From Rana temporaria (lineage: Eukaryota; Chordata; Amphibia; Anura; Ranidae), in contig NC_053494.1 in the NCBI RefSeq assembly GCF_905171775.1, positions 159,514,456 through 159,578,455 of the forward strand: a stretch of DNA of 64,000 bases. Direction: 5' to 3'. Shown here piece by piece: positions 32,509 through 43,726 of the stretch (position 1 is its first letter; every line of letters begins with the position of its first letter). The notes beneath the pieces were generated by a model. It did no database searches. It was not told the origin of the DNA and worked only from the letters and a program-made list of their open reading frames with translations. Made by a program: the position numbers and the translations under genes.

Positions 32509-34917
32509 ATCCAGTTATATTCTGTGCATTTTAATCTACTGAGCTGACCAGAACCAGCTCCTGATGGCGTTTATTACACATTTTCACAGCTCTTACTATA
32601 AAGAAATATTTTCATATTTGGGAGTTAAACATTCTTTTCCTCCAGACATAAAATGTGCCCAATTGCCCTTTGTGATGACCTTAAAGTGAATAACTGTACC
32701 CCAAGTTCACTATATGGACCACTTATGTATTTAAACATGGAGATCATATCTTTCTAATCTCCTCTTCTCAAGAGAGAATAAATTCAGTTCGGTTGAGCTT
32801 CTCCGTGCCTCTTATCCATTTTGGTTGCTCTTCTTTGAACTTGCTGCTCTGCCAGCTGGAGGGGGGGGGCTGCGTGCTACTGTACCTGCTTTATTCCCCC
32901 CCCCCCCCCCACCACTGTGACGCTGAAGTGTGGTCATCTGTCTACCCTCTCTTCCTGCTGGCCATAATGTCTGCAGTGACGGTGAGGTCTGTGAGGAGGA
33001 AGGGAGCTCGCCGGTGTGGTCGCTCATCTCCCTTTTCAACCTGGATGATGCAAGTGCACTGGGGGATGAAGTTGCGTGGAGGCACAGGGCTGTGAAAGTG
33101 GATAGGCTGTGGACAACAACACCCAGGGACAGCTTGATATAGGAGAAGAGAAAGCAGAGTTTTCCCTGGTTTCAGAGAGGAAGTGGGATCTTTTGCAGGA
33201 GGAGGCAGAGCTGCACAGATTGGTGCCACAGCCTGTCTGTGAGAAGCTGTAGAAGTGCGCACCTGCTGCTTACACCTGTCTGTGCCCACAGAGAGACTAA
33301 ACCTGTGAAAGCCTGGACTGAGAATTGTGAGGACCAGAGAGCTGGAGCTGAGCCTGAGAGAACCTGTTTGTAAGAGGAGTTATTGGGGACTGAGATCCTG
33401 AGGATAGCAGACCCCCAAGTGTCCAGGACAGGGTTTCGGTGTATACCAGGAAGCGGATTCAGCTGTACTTTTTCCATCACCGTTAGCAGTTCAGTGAAAT
33501 AGGAGACTGCCCTATTTTCCCAGTAGTCCCAAAGTTGTTCACTGAACGCAGCTTTAAAGAGATGGTACTAAGTGCACCACCATACAGTTGGGCCTCACAA
33601 TTAACCAGCTGAAGAAAAACAATTAGGCACAAGGTACTATACAACTGCCTCAGTTACAGCTTAACACTCAAGGCCAATTACACAACACCTTCAAGTAAGC
33701 ATATAACAAAAATGTGTGCAATGTAAAAAACAATCAATTCTCCTGGGGCAGGAGCCAGGCATGACATCACCTGTGGTCATCTTACTGGATTGTTTGTATA
33801 TACACAGAGTGCTTGTTCATGCACTTGCGACAAGTGCCAGTTTTGTAAGTGATTTTTTAACATTATTTGAATAAATGATCGTTTAGCAGAGAGCACTAGA
33901 TCCTTTTTTTTTTTTTTGCTTTGGTATTGCTGTCTATGATCCTTTGGAGGAATTGGGGCCTCAGATCTGCTTAGATCACCAGAGTATCAGATCCCTTCAT
34001 GGAATGGCTAGTTTGACTGTCCTGTTGGTTTAGGGTATCATGGTCTTAAGGTGAGCTGCCATCTGTGTGTATGGTGGAGGTGCTACACATTATATGATAC
34101 CTGCATGTTTCATCTAGAGACACCACTTTGCACCATCTGGGATCTTTTGTTTTATGAACTTTTAAGAATATCCTATGTGGACTTTTTTTTATATACATTT
34201 CATAAGATTTATAATAATTTGATTGTTTTTTGCGCTGCACTATTTTTAAATATATGCAATATATTTATACTGTATATTACTAATTTTGGATAGAGTAGGG
34301 TAGGAGTAGAACCATTATCCAGGCATCATTGAGGAAGATTCATTGTCACTTGTCACTTCCTGTCCTGCTGACAACAATTTCACCGGAGGAATGCTCCAAC
34401 AGGGATACGGACAAAAATAAAAATGAGATAGAGTTTCGTCTGTTCATGGAGGTAGAAAGGAGTTCAACGGCAGCGCTCTTGGTCCCCGCTCTTGTGTTCA
34501 GGAAAGTCATTGCACATTAGTAAATGTCTGAACACAAATCACATTACCCAAAGCGTTTTGATGACAGGACATTAAATTATATCCCTGATTAAGGAACATT
34601 GCTTTTAGACTAAAGATTTATTAACTCTGTAATTTATCACAGCAGTGTCCTTGATATGATGTACAGTGAGTTGGGGTTGAACAAATTAATTGCATTTTCT
34701 CATTAGCATCCTTAAATATATTTTATGCAATATGTATTTGTGATGCAATCTTCAATGTTTAACCTGTTCTGGGATTTAAACTGCATGCTGAAATAGGTGA
34801 GGACTTTAAATAGACTGCTTTAATGACATAATAAGAAGATCATCTGCGTAATATAAAATAGCATTTTCAGAAAAGTTACAGAAAATTGTTACAAATCCCA
34901 TAGACTTGTCTTTATAT
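32509..34917. other. dispersed repeat and unassigned DNA
   Basis: From 32510 to about 32850 the text ('gtgataacc'-poor, with 'atctcctcttctcaagagag' and 'tgcctcttatccattttgg') resembles an abundant amphibian repeat of unknown class. The rest, 32870-34900, includes a C-run near 32896 and leader-like text up to 33500 but no definable ends or domains. Confidence 0.35.
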
Positions 34918-35012
34918 TTACATGGTCTCCCCTTGGTTTCCCCCTGGTAATCCAGTATCTTCCCATACTCCAAAAACATGCTGGAAGTTTAATTGGCTCC
35001 TGTCTAAATTGG

Positions 35013-37119
35013 GAAAAAAAGAGAAACTAGTGGGCATCCACTACTATTCAAATAAGAACAGTGAATATATGAATCAATTAAAAAAGTGATATCAAAAAAA
35101 GGGATTGAAGTGTTACATTTTAAAGGAAAAAATTAATTGCCGATGATCAACAAAATTAACATAACATGATGAATATAATAATCAATGTAAAGAAATGATA
35201 AGAAAAAAAAAGAAAAACTATTAGATGTGCTCAAAAATAGTAGTCCACATAGATATAATAATAGCGATGTGAGACACTGTATATCTTCCAATATTCCGAA
35301 GTCAGGAAATAATATCAATGCCGCTTACCAGATTCGAAGGATCTCAGATTATAGAGATCAAAGACCCTTGTGACTCCTTTTAGGGGAAACTACTCCTTCT
35401 CTTACAGGGGGATATCCAAACAAACACGAGACTTCAAGACGAAAATAACCACTTATTTCAAGATGGTCCTGGGTGATCTCATTGAGGCCGCGTACACACG
35501 GTCGTTCCAAACCGATGAGAATGGACAGTTTCATTGGTCCAAACCGACCGAGTGTATGGCCCATCGGTCTGTTGTCCTTCCGCCCAAAATTTTAAAACAT
35601 GCTTTAAAATCGAACCGATGACCGCTGCCCGATCGGTCCAAACCGATAGTTAGTAGACAAAAGCATCGGTTCAAAACCCGCGCCTGCTGAGAATCAAGTC
35701 GATGCATGCTTGGAAGCATTGAACTTCGTTTTCTTCAGCACGTCGTGTGTTTTACGTCACCGCGTTCTGACCCGATCTGAATTTGAACTGATGGTGTGTA
35801 TGCATATTAGGCCGTCAGGCCACTTCAGCGGTGAACCGATGGAAATGGCCCGTCGGACCATTCTCATCGATTTGGAACGACCGTGTGTACAAGGCCTAAC
35901 AGAGGATAGAAGAGAGGGACTTCATGGTGTAGTATATCAAAAAAAAATTTATTGTAAAAATGTAGCAACGCTTACATCCAAGAACACAGTGAAAAGTAAA
36001 ATGTTTCAAGACAGCCATGGCTCAAGCCAGAAGAGCCAGAAAAGACATATCTAGCTCTTCCCAATGTTGTCAATGTTTTACTGGATTCTAATGACTAAAA
36101 TCTACAAACTAATCATGCTCACATGGTATATATAATTCACGTATAATTTAATACACATGTGAGAACAATAAAAAATAATTATATATTTTAAAAAAACATG
36201 TGTATACACATTAAAAATTTGAAAAATAATATATAATTTATACATGTATTGAAAGAATCATCAACAAAAACTTTCCAGTTGCTAAATAAATATCACAATA
36301 TGTGACAGTCAATGCCTTATATGGGGAAATGCGTTAGGTAGAGCACTAGCCCTTGACGTCACCACGCAAACAGCAAGCTGGCTTGAGCCGCGGCTGTTTT
36401 GAAACATTTTACTTTTCACCATGTTCTTGGATGTAAGCGTTGCTACATTTTTACAAAAAAATTATTTTTGGATATACTACACCATTAAGTCCCTCTCTTC
36501 TATCCTCTGGTAATGAGATCACCCAGGATCATCTTTAAATAAGTGTTTTTTTTTCATCTTGAAGTCCCTTGTTTGAATTGGATATCCCGCTGTAACAGAA
36601 ATAGTTATTTTCCCTTAAAGGAGTCATAGGAGGATCGTATTCCCGCCAGCAGGCTTGTGCACAGGCATCTTTGATCTCTATAATCTGAGATCCTTCGAAT
36701 CTGGTAAGCGGCATTGATATTATTTCCTGACTTCGGAATATTGGAAGATATACAGTGTCTCACATCGCGATTATTACATCTATGTGGACTACAATTTATG
36801 AGTACATGCAATTTTTTTTGTATTTTTTTTTTTGATAATTTCTTCACATTTATTATTATATTCATAATGTTATGTTAATTTTGTTGATCATCGACAATTA
36901 TTTTTTAACTTTGAGATATAACACTTAAACCCCTTTTTATTGGTATCACTTTTTTAATTGATTCATATATTAACTTTTCTTAATTGATTAGTAGAGGATG
37001 CACGCTCGTTTCTCTTTTTTTCCATACGTTTTTAGCTTCGGTATTTAGTCTATTTGCGAGCTGCAGCACCCTGTTTTATATATTTTGTAGAAGTTAGCGC
37101 AAATATTTACTTTTTTAAT
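35013..37119. mobile_element. 2.1-kb inverted-repeat insertion with 14-bp target duplication
   Basis: Exact direct repeats cctgtctaaattgg (34999-35012; 37120-37133) flank it. The left arm (about 35040-35470) and right arm (about 36490-37010) are inverted copies, sharing for example 'gccgcttaccagattcgaag' and its complement. Inner blocks 35935-36060 and 36390-36490 continue the symmetry. A MITE sits inside the left half (35485-35897). A 14-bp duplication points to LINE- or Penelope-type target-primed insertion of an inverted dimer. Confidence 0.75.
35485..35897. mobile_element. MITE family M, nested
   Basis: The ends aggccgcgtacacacggtcg and 'cgaccgtgtgtacaaggcct' are inverted repeats. The interior has 'ccgatgag'/'ctcatcg' and 'aagtcgatgcatgctt' blocks like the Harbinger-like MITE at 10423-10835, so the two are probably related. 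Non-coding. Confidence 0.7.
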
Positions 37120-37289
37120 CCTGTCTAAATTGGCCTTGGTATGTGTTTGCATACAGTATGTACATATGTGAGAAAGGAAGCTTAGATTGTAAGCTCTTTG
37201 AGGGCAGGGACTGATGTGAACATACAGTCTAAGTTAACTAATGCTGGTAATAGGATAATGGCGCTGCAAATAAAATTCCACTGAATTGG

Positions 37290-40200
37290 TTCCAAATACT
37301 ATGCAAAGTAACAAGTGTTGGGTAATCCTGTTCAGGGGTAGATCCAATGTAGTGAACCTCCCCTATTAGTGAACGCAAATGGATTTTTGTTACCCTGTTT
37401 GCTGGTGCCAAAAAATATATATGGCTGCCACTTGAGTGGCGGGTGGAGAAAAAAAGGGGAAAAGACCCTGACTGAGTCCTTACAATCGTCTGGTGCCCCA
37501 GTGATGTGGGCGTTCGTGATGGGTGTTATTACTAGTGATTGATGTTGTGCCAGAATCGTATAAACAAAAAAATTATATATTAAAGAATAAAAATATATAA
37601 AGCTTGAATAGGTGTCTGTTTGGAGACTCGACCCTGTGTGGGTATCCTACGGATCCCCAATAATATATGCACTGTATTAATTTCTGAGGTGAAAGTGCAT
37701 TGAAGGTATGTGCATTAGCATGCACCCCCCGTTTTCTCTATCGTGCACAATAAGTGGTCCCTGAGTGCTAAGAAGTGTTCAAGGGGTGTAGCACACCAAA
37801 GTGTGAATCCCTAATAAAGTTTCTAACCGGTGCCTTATAATTAAGTGCAGCTGAACCATAAGTAGTATATAAATATATAAGTGAATATCAATGCAAAACC
37901 AATTATTTATAAAAGTGTGAATCCTACTGTCCCTCCTGGGACTAGAAGATCTGTAGCAAAAAATGTGTCACAAATCACAAAACTTAAAAAAGAAAAATAA
38001 ATAAGAAAATAAAGGGAGACACAAGTCCCAATAATACAGTGCTAATAGCAGGTGTAGTAATTAGCATCCACTCTAGAGTCCGGTCAATCAGGAGCGGTGT
38101 TTAGACTAATTGCATAGGAACTTAACAGAGTTTATCTAACAGTTTTCTTCCTTTATTCCTGCATACGGGTTAACAGATTTAAACTGGTGACTTTTGGGTG
38201 CCGCTTCATTTGGTTAAGGCGGTGACATCTGTGCTCCCCACTCACCGGATGTCGTCACCCCCCAGGGGGCAAAAAGCGGATGGTAGTGGTACCTCGATGC
38301 CTGTGGTGTCACGACCTGTTATCCCAGATCCTCAGCTGTCTCCTTTTCCGGGGGCTGCAAGTTGAATGTGGTCTTTTCCAGGTTGTCCTCCAAAGTCACT
38401 CAGTGGTTAAAACGAAAAAAACAAAGGGAACCACATAGTGTAATATGTTTTTGAAGTTTAATTGGGTAGCACCCAAAAACTATATTTATTTAAAAATGAC
38501 AGGGGCAATGATATGCCTCCACTGGAAGCCCTGCACAGAGGGGGGCTCCAATGAGCCAATATATAAAAAATATACGTGCACAAGAAAAGTTATATAATAA
38601 AAAATAAAAATAATAAAACACAAGGTGGAGAGACACACTGCACTGGCCTATGGGTCTCACACTAAATAGTGTGGCTGCTGCTGCTAGCGCCGTATAAAAT
38701 CCTCCTTCGGCGCTGTCGGTTCTAAAGCAGGGAAAACAGCTGAGACAGGTAGGCGTGCTGGCGATTAGCGTGTGTCTCACTGAATGAGCTGTGTGTAGGT
38801 CACCTGACGCGTTTCGTCATGTGACTTTTTCAAAGGCGATAACTTACTACACACGCTCATATCCTTATATACGCTGCTCCATATGTGTCCCGCCCCCGGG
38901 CCGTGCGGAGGAAACAAATTTGGCTGGATTTTCCTAATCATGCAGGGAATCCCAGTTTAACCCCTGGAGATGTCCAATGCGAGGGACGGGAAACCATATG
39001 CTGCCGCTAGTATATACTATAAACTTTAAATAGGCTCTGTTGATTAACAATAAGAGTCCAGACTAAACAATATTAGTACAAGTAAAAGAATGTGTAAAAA
39101 CATTATATAATAGATAGATCATTGGTGTAAATAAGGATGCCTTGTAATAGAGGTAATTATGTTGGCATGGAAATAGCTATATTAGTGTCATCTAATATCA
39201 AACCCCTTATTGTTGCAATTATTCTTTAACATAGTGGAAAAGAAGAAAAAAAGGGGAGAGAGAAATGTTTCTTAGTATGTATACCAGTGGACGGTTAGCT
39301 TACCGCCGTAGGTAATATGTTATTCATGTCTCCAAAGGTAGTCACTATGTATCGTAAAGTGGGGAATAACATAGGGAAGGGGGGGACATTATAACTAGTG
39401 GTTAATTGGTGGAAATGTTATCTCTTTTGTCCCTCATCAGATAATTGCTACTTTGTTTTACGTCCTGCAACTTACAAATCCCCAAAACCAGAGCACCCAA
39501 GTCTGTGTACTTAATACTCAGGTGGATCATGAGGCGTATGGCTACTAATTACTGGAAAACCAATAACTATACATAGTAAGCCATAAGTGATATGTTCTGA
39601 ATATCAAATGGGGATAATTGGAAAAATAATTTTTAACTTCATGCTGTACTAACTGGGAGGGAGTATCATCACCCACGGTGAGGAGGCCTGTGATTTAAAT
39701 GATGGTATTTATATATCCCCGATATCATTATATATAATTAGGATCATATTCAAAAAAATATAAAACAGCAATAGATGCTATGAGGTGCTGCTGTACTGTC
39801 TGGGGAGGGATATCTCCCTAATTTGGAGTGCAGGATTGGAGTGGGATTCACTCATCTATGTGTTCCATAGATTCTGGTTGCATGTATGACATGGTAATTA
39901 GTCCTTCCCATATTATTACTGGAGATGTAACACCTAAAGAAGGAGCATATAATTCCCAATGTTGGTATGAATGGGGGAGACCTGTTTACAAATGTTCGTG
40001 TTATACCACACAGGTATGTACCAGCAGTTATGATAGTAATGATCATCGTGCATTGGTCCTGAAATTATCTTAGGTATAATCGTTGCAAAATGGTTATGTT
40101 AATGCTACGTATTTTTTTTTTTTTTAGCATTTTGGGAGGGATGTGTTCCTTCGGAAAAAAAGATCCCTATGGAGAAATGGTAATGGATTAGGAGGTGTCT

Positions 40201-40370
40201 TCTATCACAGTTATTGGAGTAAAGGAGATTTTTTGAACGTTCTCGATTAGAAGATGAAATCTTAATCTGCTAGTATACAGATGCTAGTATCGATGTTAAA
40301 GATGAAACTTGTCCAATCTGTTATACCTAGCATATTTGGGACAGTATGTTATTAGTATTAATTAAATTCC
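37290..40370 (-). repeat. Penelope-associated non-coding region
   Basis: This AT-rich stretch lies 3' of the Penelope coding remains on the same strand. It contains the hammerhead-like fold at 38791-38857 and an upstream tract (minus strand) from about 38470. The text around 38150-38450 is a dispersed frog sequence that I associate with such elements. Exact borders of the element on this side could not be fixed; 37290-38150 may be something else. Confidence 0.45.
38789..38857 (-). ncRNA. hammerhead ribozyme-like motif, Penelope-associated
   Basis: Read on the minus strand: stem I is formed by GTGTGTAG (38854-38847) with CTACACAC (38798-38791) and, nearer the core, CGCCT with AGGTG (five pairs including one G-U) separated by an internal loop. 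The core reads TTGAAAA where CUGANGA is expected (two substitutions), then stem II GTC / GAC with loop ACAT, then GAAA, then CGCGTC with a GTC cleavage triplet. The architecture is complete but the two core changes should abolish cleavage. Confidence 0.5.
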
Positions 40371-40814
40371 CTAGAAATTTGAGATGAAACAATTTAGATC
40401 GATATCCAGGTTGAGGCCCCCAGGTGCTAGCGCCCCCAACCTGTGTATCCAGCGAGTCTCATTCTGGGAAACCTGGATTTTTTTGTTACCCCCTCGCCAA
40501 TGGTCCTTTATAATGTCAATCCCGTAAAAAATAAGACATGAAGGATCATTATTGTGCTTTTCATCAAAATGTCTTGAGAGGCTATGTTTAGGGAAACCTT
40601 TTTTTATATTTTTAATATGTTCCCTTATTCTGACTTTTAAGGGTCTGGTGGTTCTGCCGACATATTGAAGCCGGCAAGGGCATTCAATGACATAAGTCAC
40701 GTGAGTGCTATTGCAGGTTATCAGCTCCTTAATCTCGGAGTCTTTGTTCTTCACATAAGATTTGAAAGTAGTTCTTCTCCGCGGTTGTGGTCTGTTGGTT
40801 TTGCAGGTAAACAC
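40371..40814 (-). pseudogene. Penelope GIY-YIG endonuclease domain
   Basis: This 147-codon frame holds the nuclease: linker RRRTTFKSY, Cys-bearing ITCNS, then THVTYVIECPC (GIY-like) and LQYVGRTTR (YIG-like) at residues ~38-57, basic LKVRIREH at 59-66, the H-rich SRHFDEKH, DHWRGG and the catalytic acidic NETRWI at ~118-123, ending LAPGGLNLD. All key motif positions seem intact. It would need a frameshift correction upstream to be expressed with the RT. Confidence 0.85.
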
Positions 40815-41439
40815 CTTTGCACCGATAGAAGCCTTTGAGCTCTGGACAGATATTCACCTGTTTGGGGGGGTCCAGGACGTTGTGGACAAGGTGTGTTCTG
40901 AGGGTAGGTGCCTTACGATATATGAATTTTGGACGTTGGGGCAACAATGTAGCCAAAGTCCTGTCCTCTCGTAGGATTGGCCAGTACTTCTTAAAGATTT
41001 TTTCCAGATCCTGGTATTGTTGACTGTACCCTGTAATGAAGGCCATATCCATGGCTGTTGATGACTTTGGTGGTTTTGCCTGGAACATTGTTCCCCTATC
41101 CATATTGCGAATGGTCATCTTTAACTTTGTTAGCACTTCTAGTTTGTAACCCTTTTCCAGAAACCTTGCGATCAGTAATTCAGCCTGTTGATCGTAATCT
41201 TCTATTTTGTGGCAATTTCTTCTAATGCGAAGTAGTTGACCTTTTGGGATGTTCCCTGTCCACTTGGGATGATGGCAACTGGATACTGGTATGTAGCCAT
41301 TCCTATCTGTTTTTTTGAAATAGGTCTTAGTGGCTAACATACCATTATGTTTGAAAATTTGTAGGTCAAGATAGTCAATGGTCTGTGCATCCCATTTGCC
41401 TGTAAAAGTAATTCCAAATCTATTTTCATTTAGTTGCAA
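40729..41439 (-). pseudogene. Penelope RT C-terminal domain
   Basis: The 236-codon frame starts near QLNENRFGITFTGKWDAQ and contains DYLDLQIF, the TDRNGYIPVSSCHHP block and IPKGQLLRIRRNC, all typical of the region after the catalytic aspartates in Penelope RTs, then the linker RPKFIYRKAPTLRTHLV and CPELKGFYRC. Beyond about residue 208 it runs out of frame relative to the endonuclease, which lies in the overlapping frame. No initiation codon in the biological sense: the listed Met is just the first in the truncated frame. Confidence 0.85.
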
Positions 41440-41452
41440 TATGAAGTTTTCA

Positions 41453-42295
41453 ACTTACAGTCTAAGTTGTGTTGAACCAATAAATGCCTGTAATGATGGT
41501 GATAATAATAATAATTTCTGAATTATTTGAACAGTTTCATGGGATGCCAGGGGTCCATGCTTAATCTCAGGTCTGCTGATAAGGCAGTACAGCCATCCCT
41601 CCGTACTGGGCCTGGGCCCCATCAGTTCAAAAGAAGGGTTTAGGTACCTGTTGGGCAGGAGGACCGGCTGTACTGTCTTCTTGCAAATACCAATCCTCTT
41701 CTGCCTACTTACTGCAGCGCTGCCAGCTTCTCCTCTTTTTTCCCACTCTGGCTGCACTGTGGGGGGATTGGTTTTAGCATGTGCTGTCCAAGCCCCCCTG
41801 TGGGCCCCTTTCCCCAACAGCGCTGCCAGCTTCCATCCTGGCCTCTCCTGCAAAAAGCTGCTGCTGGCACACAGGGGGATGTTTCAAGATGGAGATCAGG
41901 GGGTCAATAAACATCTCATTTACTGGCCCCTACCATTCCTGAATGAACACAATGATCGATCGGTTCCAACTACTCCTGTGTCCATTCATCAGTTTGTGAA
42001 TGACCAGGAACCACTCGAATCGCTTCCTTTTCATTCATCTGTGAAGCTGAGGCTACAGAGAAAGGGACTGACAAATCTAGGTCCTCGGTCACTTTTGGAC
42101 AGTGGAAGGGGGTAGGTAGGCTGCCAGGTAGGCTGTATGGGGCGCTGTGATTTCTAACAACAGCCCTTTGTTATCTGCTAAGAGGATAGATAAATCATGT
42201 GCTGAAATCAATCTGTACCTTCCAATACCATACATTTAGGGCTCATGCACACTGCATCTCAAAGAAACTGCTCCTACAGTAAACATGTAAATGTG
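41453..42295. other. unassigned DNA beside the Penelope element
   Basis: Begins with a (ATG/ATA)n-rich tail-like stretch at 41485-41515. The open frames on both strands at 41455-42115 lack recognisable domains. A MITE-like left end 'agggctcatgcacactg' occurs at 42238. Confidence 0.35.
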
Positions 42296-42747
42296 TTGGA
42301 ATAGCCTAGTCAAAGCCCAGACGTCAATCCAATAGAAAATCTGATATCAGACTTAAAGATTGCTGTTCACAAGCGCAAACCATCCAACTTGAAGGAGCTG
42401 GAGCAGTTTTGCAAGGAGGAATGGGCAAAAATTCCAGTGGTAAGATGTGGCAAGCTCATAGAGACTTATCCAAAGCGACTTGGAGGTGTGATAGCCGCAA
42501 AAGATGGCTCTACAAAGTATTGACTTTAGGGGGGTGAATAGTTATGCACATGGACTTTTTCTGTTATTTTGTCCTTTTTGTTGTTTGCTTCACAATAAAA
42601 ATAAAAATCTTCAAAATTGTGGGCATGTTCTGTAATTTTAATGATGCAAATCCTCAAACAATCCATGTTAATTCCAGGTTGTGAGGCAACAAAACATGAA
42701 AAATGTCAAGGGGGGGGGGGGGGAGTGAATACTTTTGCCAGGCACTG
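42296..42747 (+). mobile_element. Tc1/mariner 3' part with transposase C-terminus
   Basis: From 42303 the frame reads PSQSPDVNPIENL, LKELEQFCKEEWAKIP and ETYPKRLGGVIAAKDGSTKY to a stop at 42521. This covers the last catalytic acidic residue region (NPIEN) and the C-terminus of a Tc1 transposase. It is followed by 3' untranslated text and the terminal repeat 'acttttgccaggcactg' next to TA. A G14 run at about 42710 lies inside the terminal repeat. The 5' two-thirds are lost. Confidence 0.8.
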
Positions 42748-42827
42748 TACATATATAGTCTGCCTTGTGTTTGGGTGTAACATTGGACCATATTGTTTTA
42801 TGTATGCTTTTATTACAGACATTGGTG

Positions 42828-42885
42828 AACTTGCTCCTGATGATGTTGTAGGAAACCACAAAACGTGTGTCGTGCCAATTTTGGT
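42828..42885 (+). ncRNA. degenerate hammerhead-like motif
   Basis: CTGATGA (42837-42843) matches the first hammerhead core exactly, but the second core reads AAAAC instead of GAAAC and stem II pairing is broken by a bulge. A GTC triplet follows at about 42869. Surrounding AT-rich tail resembles that after the motif at 19702. This is at best a fossil. Confidence 0.25.
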
Positions 42886-43304
42886 GCACCATTTTCATTT
42901 TAGATGGTTTTATTTCATCCACTCCCAAGTTACCCCACCATGTTGATTTTCAAGTGATTCTTCATTATGGACAACTGTCCTTTACCTCAATATGCCATCT
43001 TCAAGTTGCAATGGTTGTTTTTTTGAATATCTGGTCAATAATATGTGATTGTTATGCTTATTTACAATGCATGTACTCATATTGCCATGTCATGTTTTTT
43101 AATGAATAAAACATGTCTTCTTACATTGACTCATCTTTTAGCCATGCTAGACCTACCTCATTTAAAGTCCAAAACCTTCTTTTCTTGCATATAGATAGGG
43201 ATGGAGCTGTGTGATCCCACAAACCTCATTTAAAGTCCCAAACTCCTCTTTGAGCATTTTTGAGCTATCATTTTTTTCCCCCTGGAAACTCTCCTCCATG
43301 TTAG

Positions 43305-43672
43305 CCAATGTGTTCATGCACACAATGGCTTTTTAGCAGTTTACAGGCAGAAAAAAACCACACCAAACTCGTGTTTTTGAGAGGAGCTTTCGGGCAGAAA
43401 AGATGCCTAAGTGCCCAAAAACGCCCAAAAAAGAGTGAAAAGGCGCAAATGAGTTTAGAAATGGGCAAAAATGCACAAAAAACAAGGATGAACTGAGGGG
43501 AGGGTTTGTGAAAATAAAAAGCTTATGCTCACAAAAGCTCAAATAAAGTCAATAAAATGTGCAAAAGAGCACAAGAAAGCACAAGCTTCTTCAAGCTTTT
43601 AGGCAGAGAAATAAAAGCTCAAATGCTTGTAAAAGTCGTTTTTTTTTAGTTGCAGTATGGATGAGCCCTTAA
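43305..43672. mobile_element. MITE-like repeat with 'catgcacac' ends
   Basis: Left text 'gtgttcatgcacacaatggc' and right text 'gcagtatggatgagccctta' are degenerate inverted ends of a dispersed frog repeat. The interior is rich in 'caaaaacgcccaaaa'-type pieces in near-tandem order. Boundaries approximate. Confidence 0.45.
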
Positions 43673-43726
43673 CATTTTAGCCATAACCTAGAAATTCCTA
43701 AATGTGACTATTTCTTTCTAGGTGTT

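Larger units (their letters stand above)
34918..37275 (+). mobile_element. L2-tailed SINE split by a 2.1-kb insertion
   Basis: The left piece (34918-35012) reads 'cccatactccaaaaacatgc' and 'ttaattggctcctgtctaaa', the middle of a tRNA-derived SINE. The right piece (37120-37275) resumes with 'ctaaattggccttggtatgt', 'agattgtaagctctttgagg' and the L2-like tail 'ggcgctgcaaataaaa'. Between them 35013-37119 is foreign. The sequence cctgtctaaattgg is present at both junctions, so the SINE was continuous before the insertion. Confidence 0.75.
40371..41452 (-). mobile_element. 5'-truncated Penelope-like element, coding part
   Basis: Two overlapping frames encode the post-catalytic part of a Penelope reverse transcriptase followed by a GIY-YIG endonuclease. 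The RT fingers/palm and the IDD catalytic box are missing, so insertion was 5'-truncated at about 41452. One frameshift near 40815 separates the two frames. The non-coding 3' region continues toward 38.5 kb. Penelope elements combine RT and GIY-YIG nuclease in one protein, which this arrangement matches. Confidence 0.85.

Noticed and set aside
40371..41439. The two minus-strand frames as host genes
   Set aside because: The protein text is Penelope RT plus GIY-YIG nuclease; it is a transposon product with a frame break.
37223..41468. acagtctaagtt at 37223 and 41457 as a 12-bp target duplication of the whole Penelope region
   Set aside because: The left copy lies inside a SINE tail that continues normally past it to 37275, so it cannot be the insertion border.
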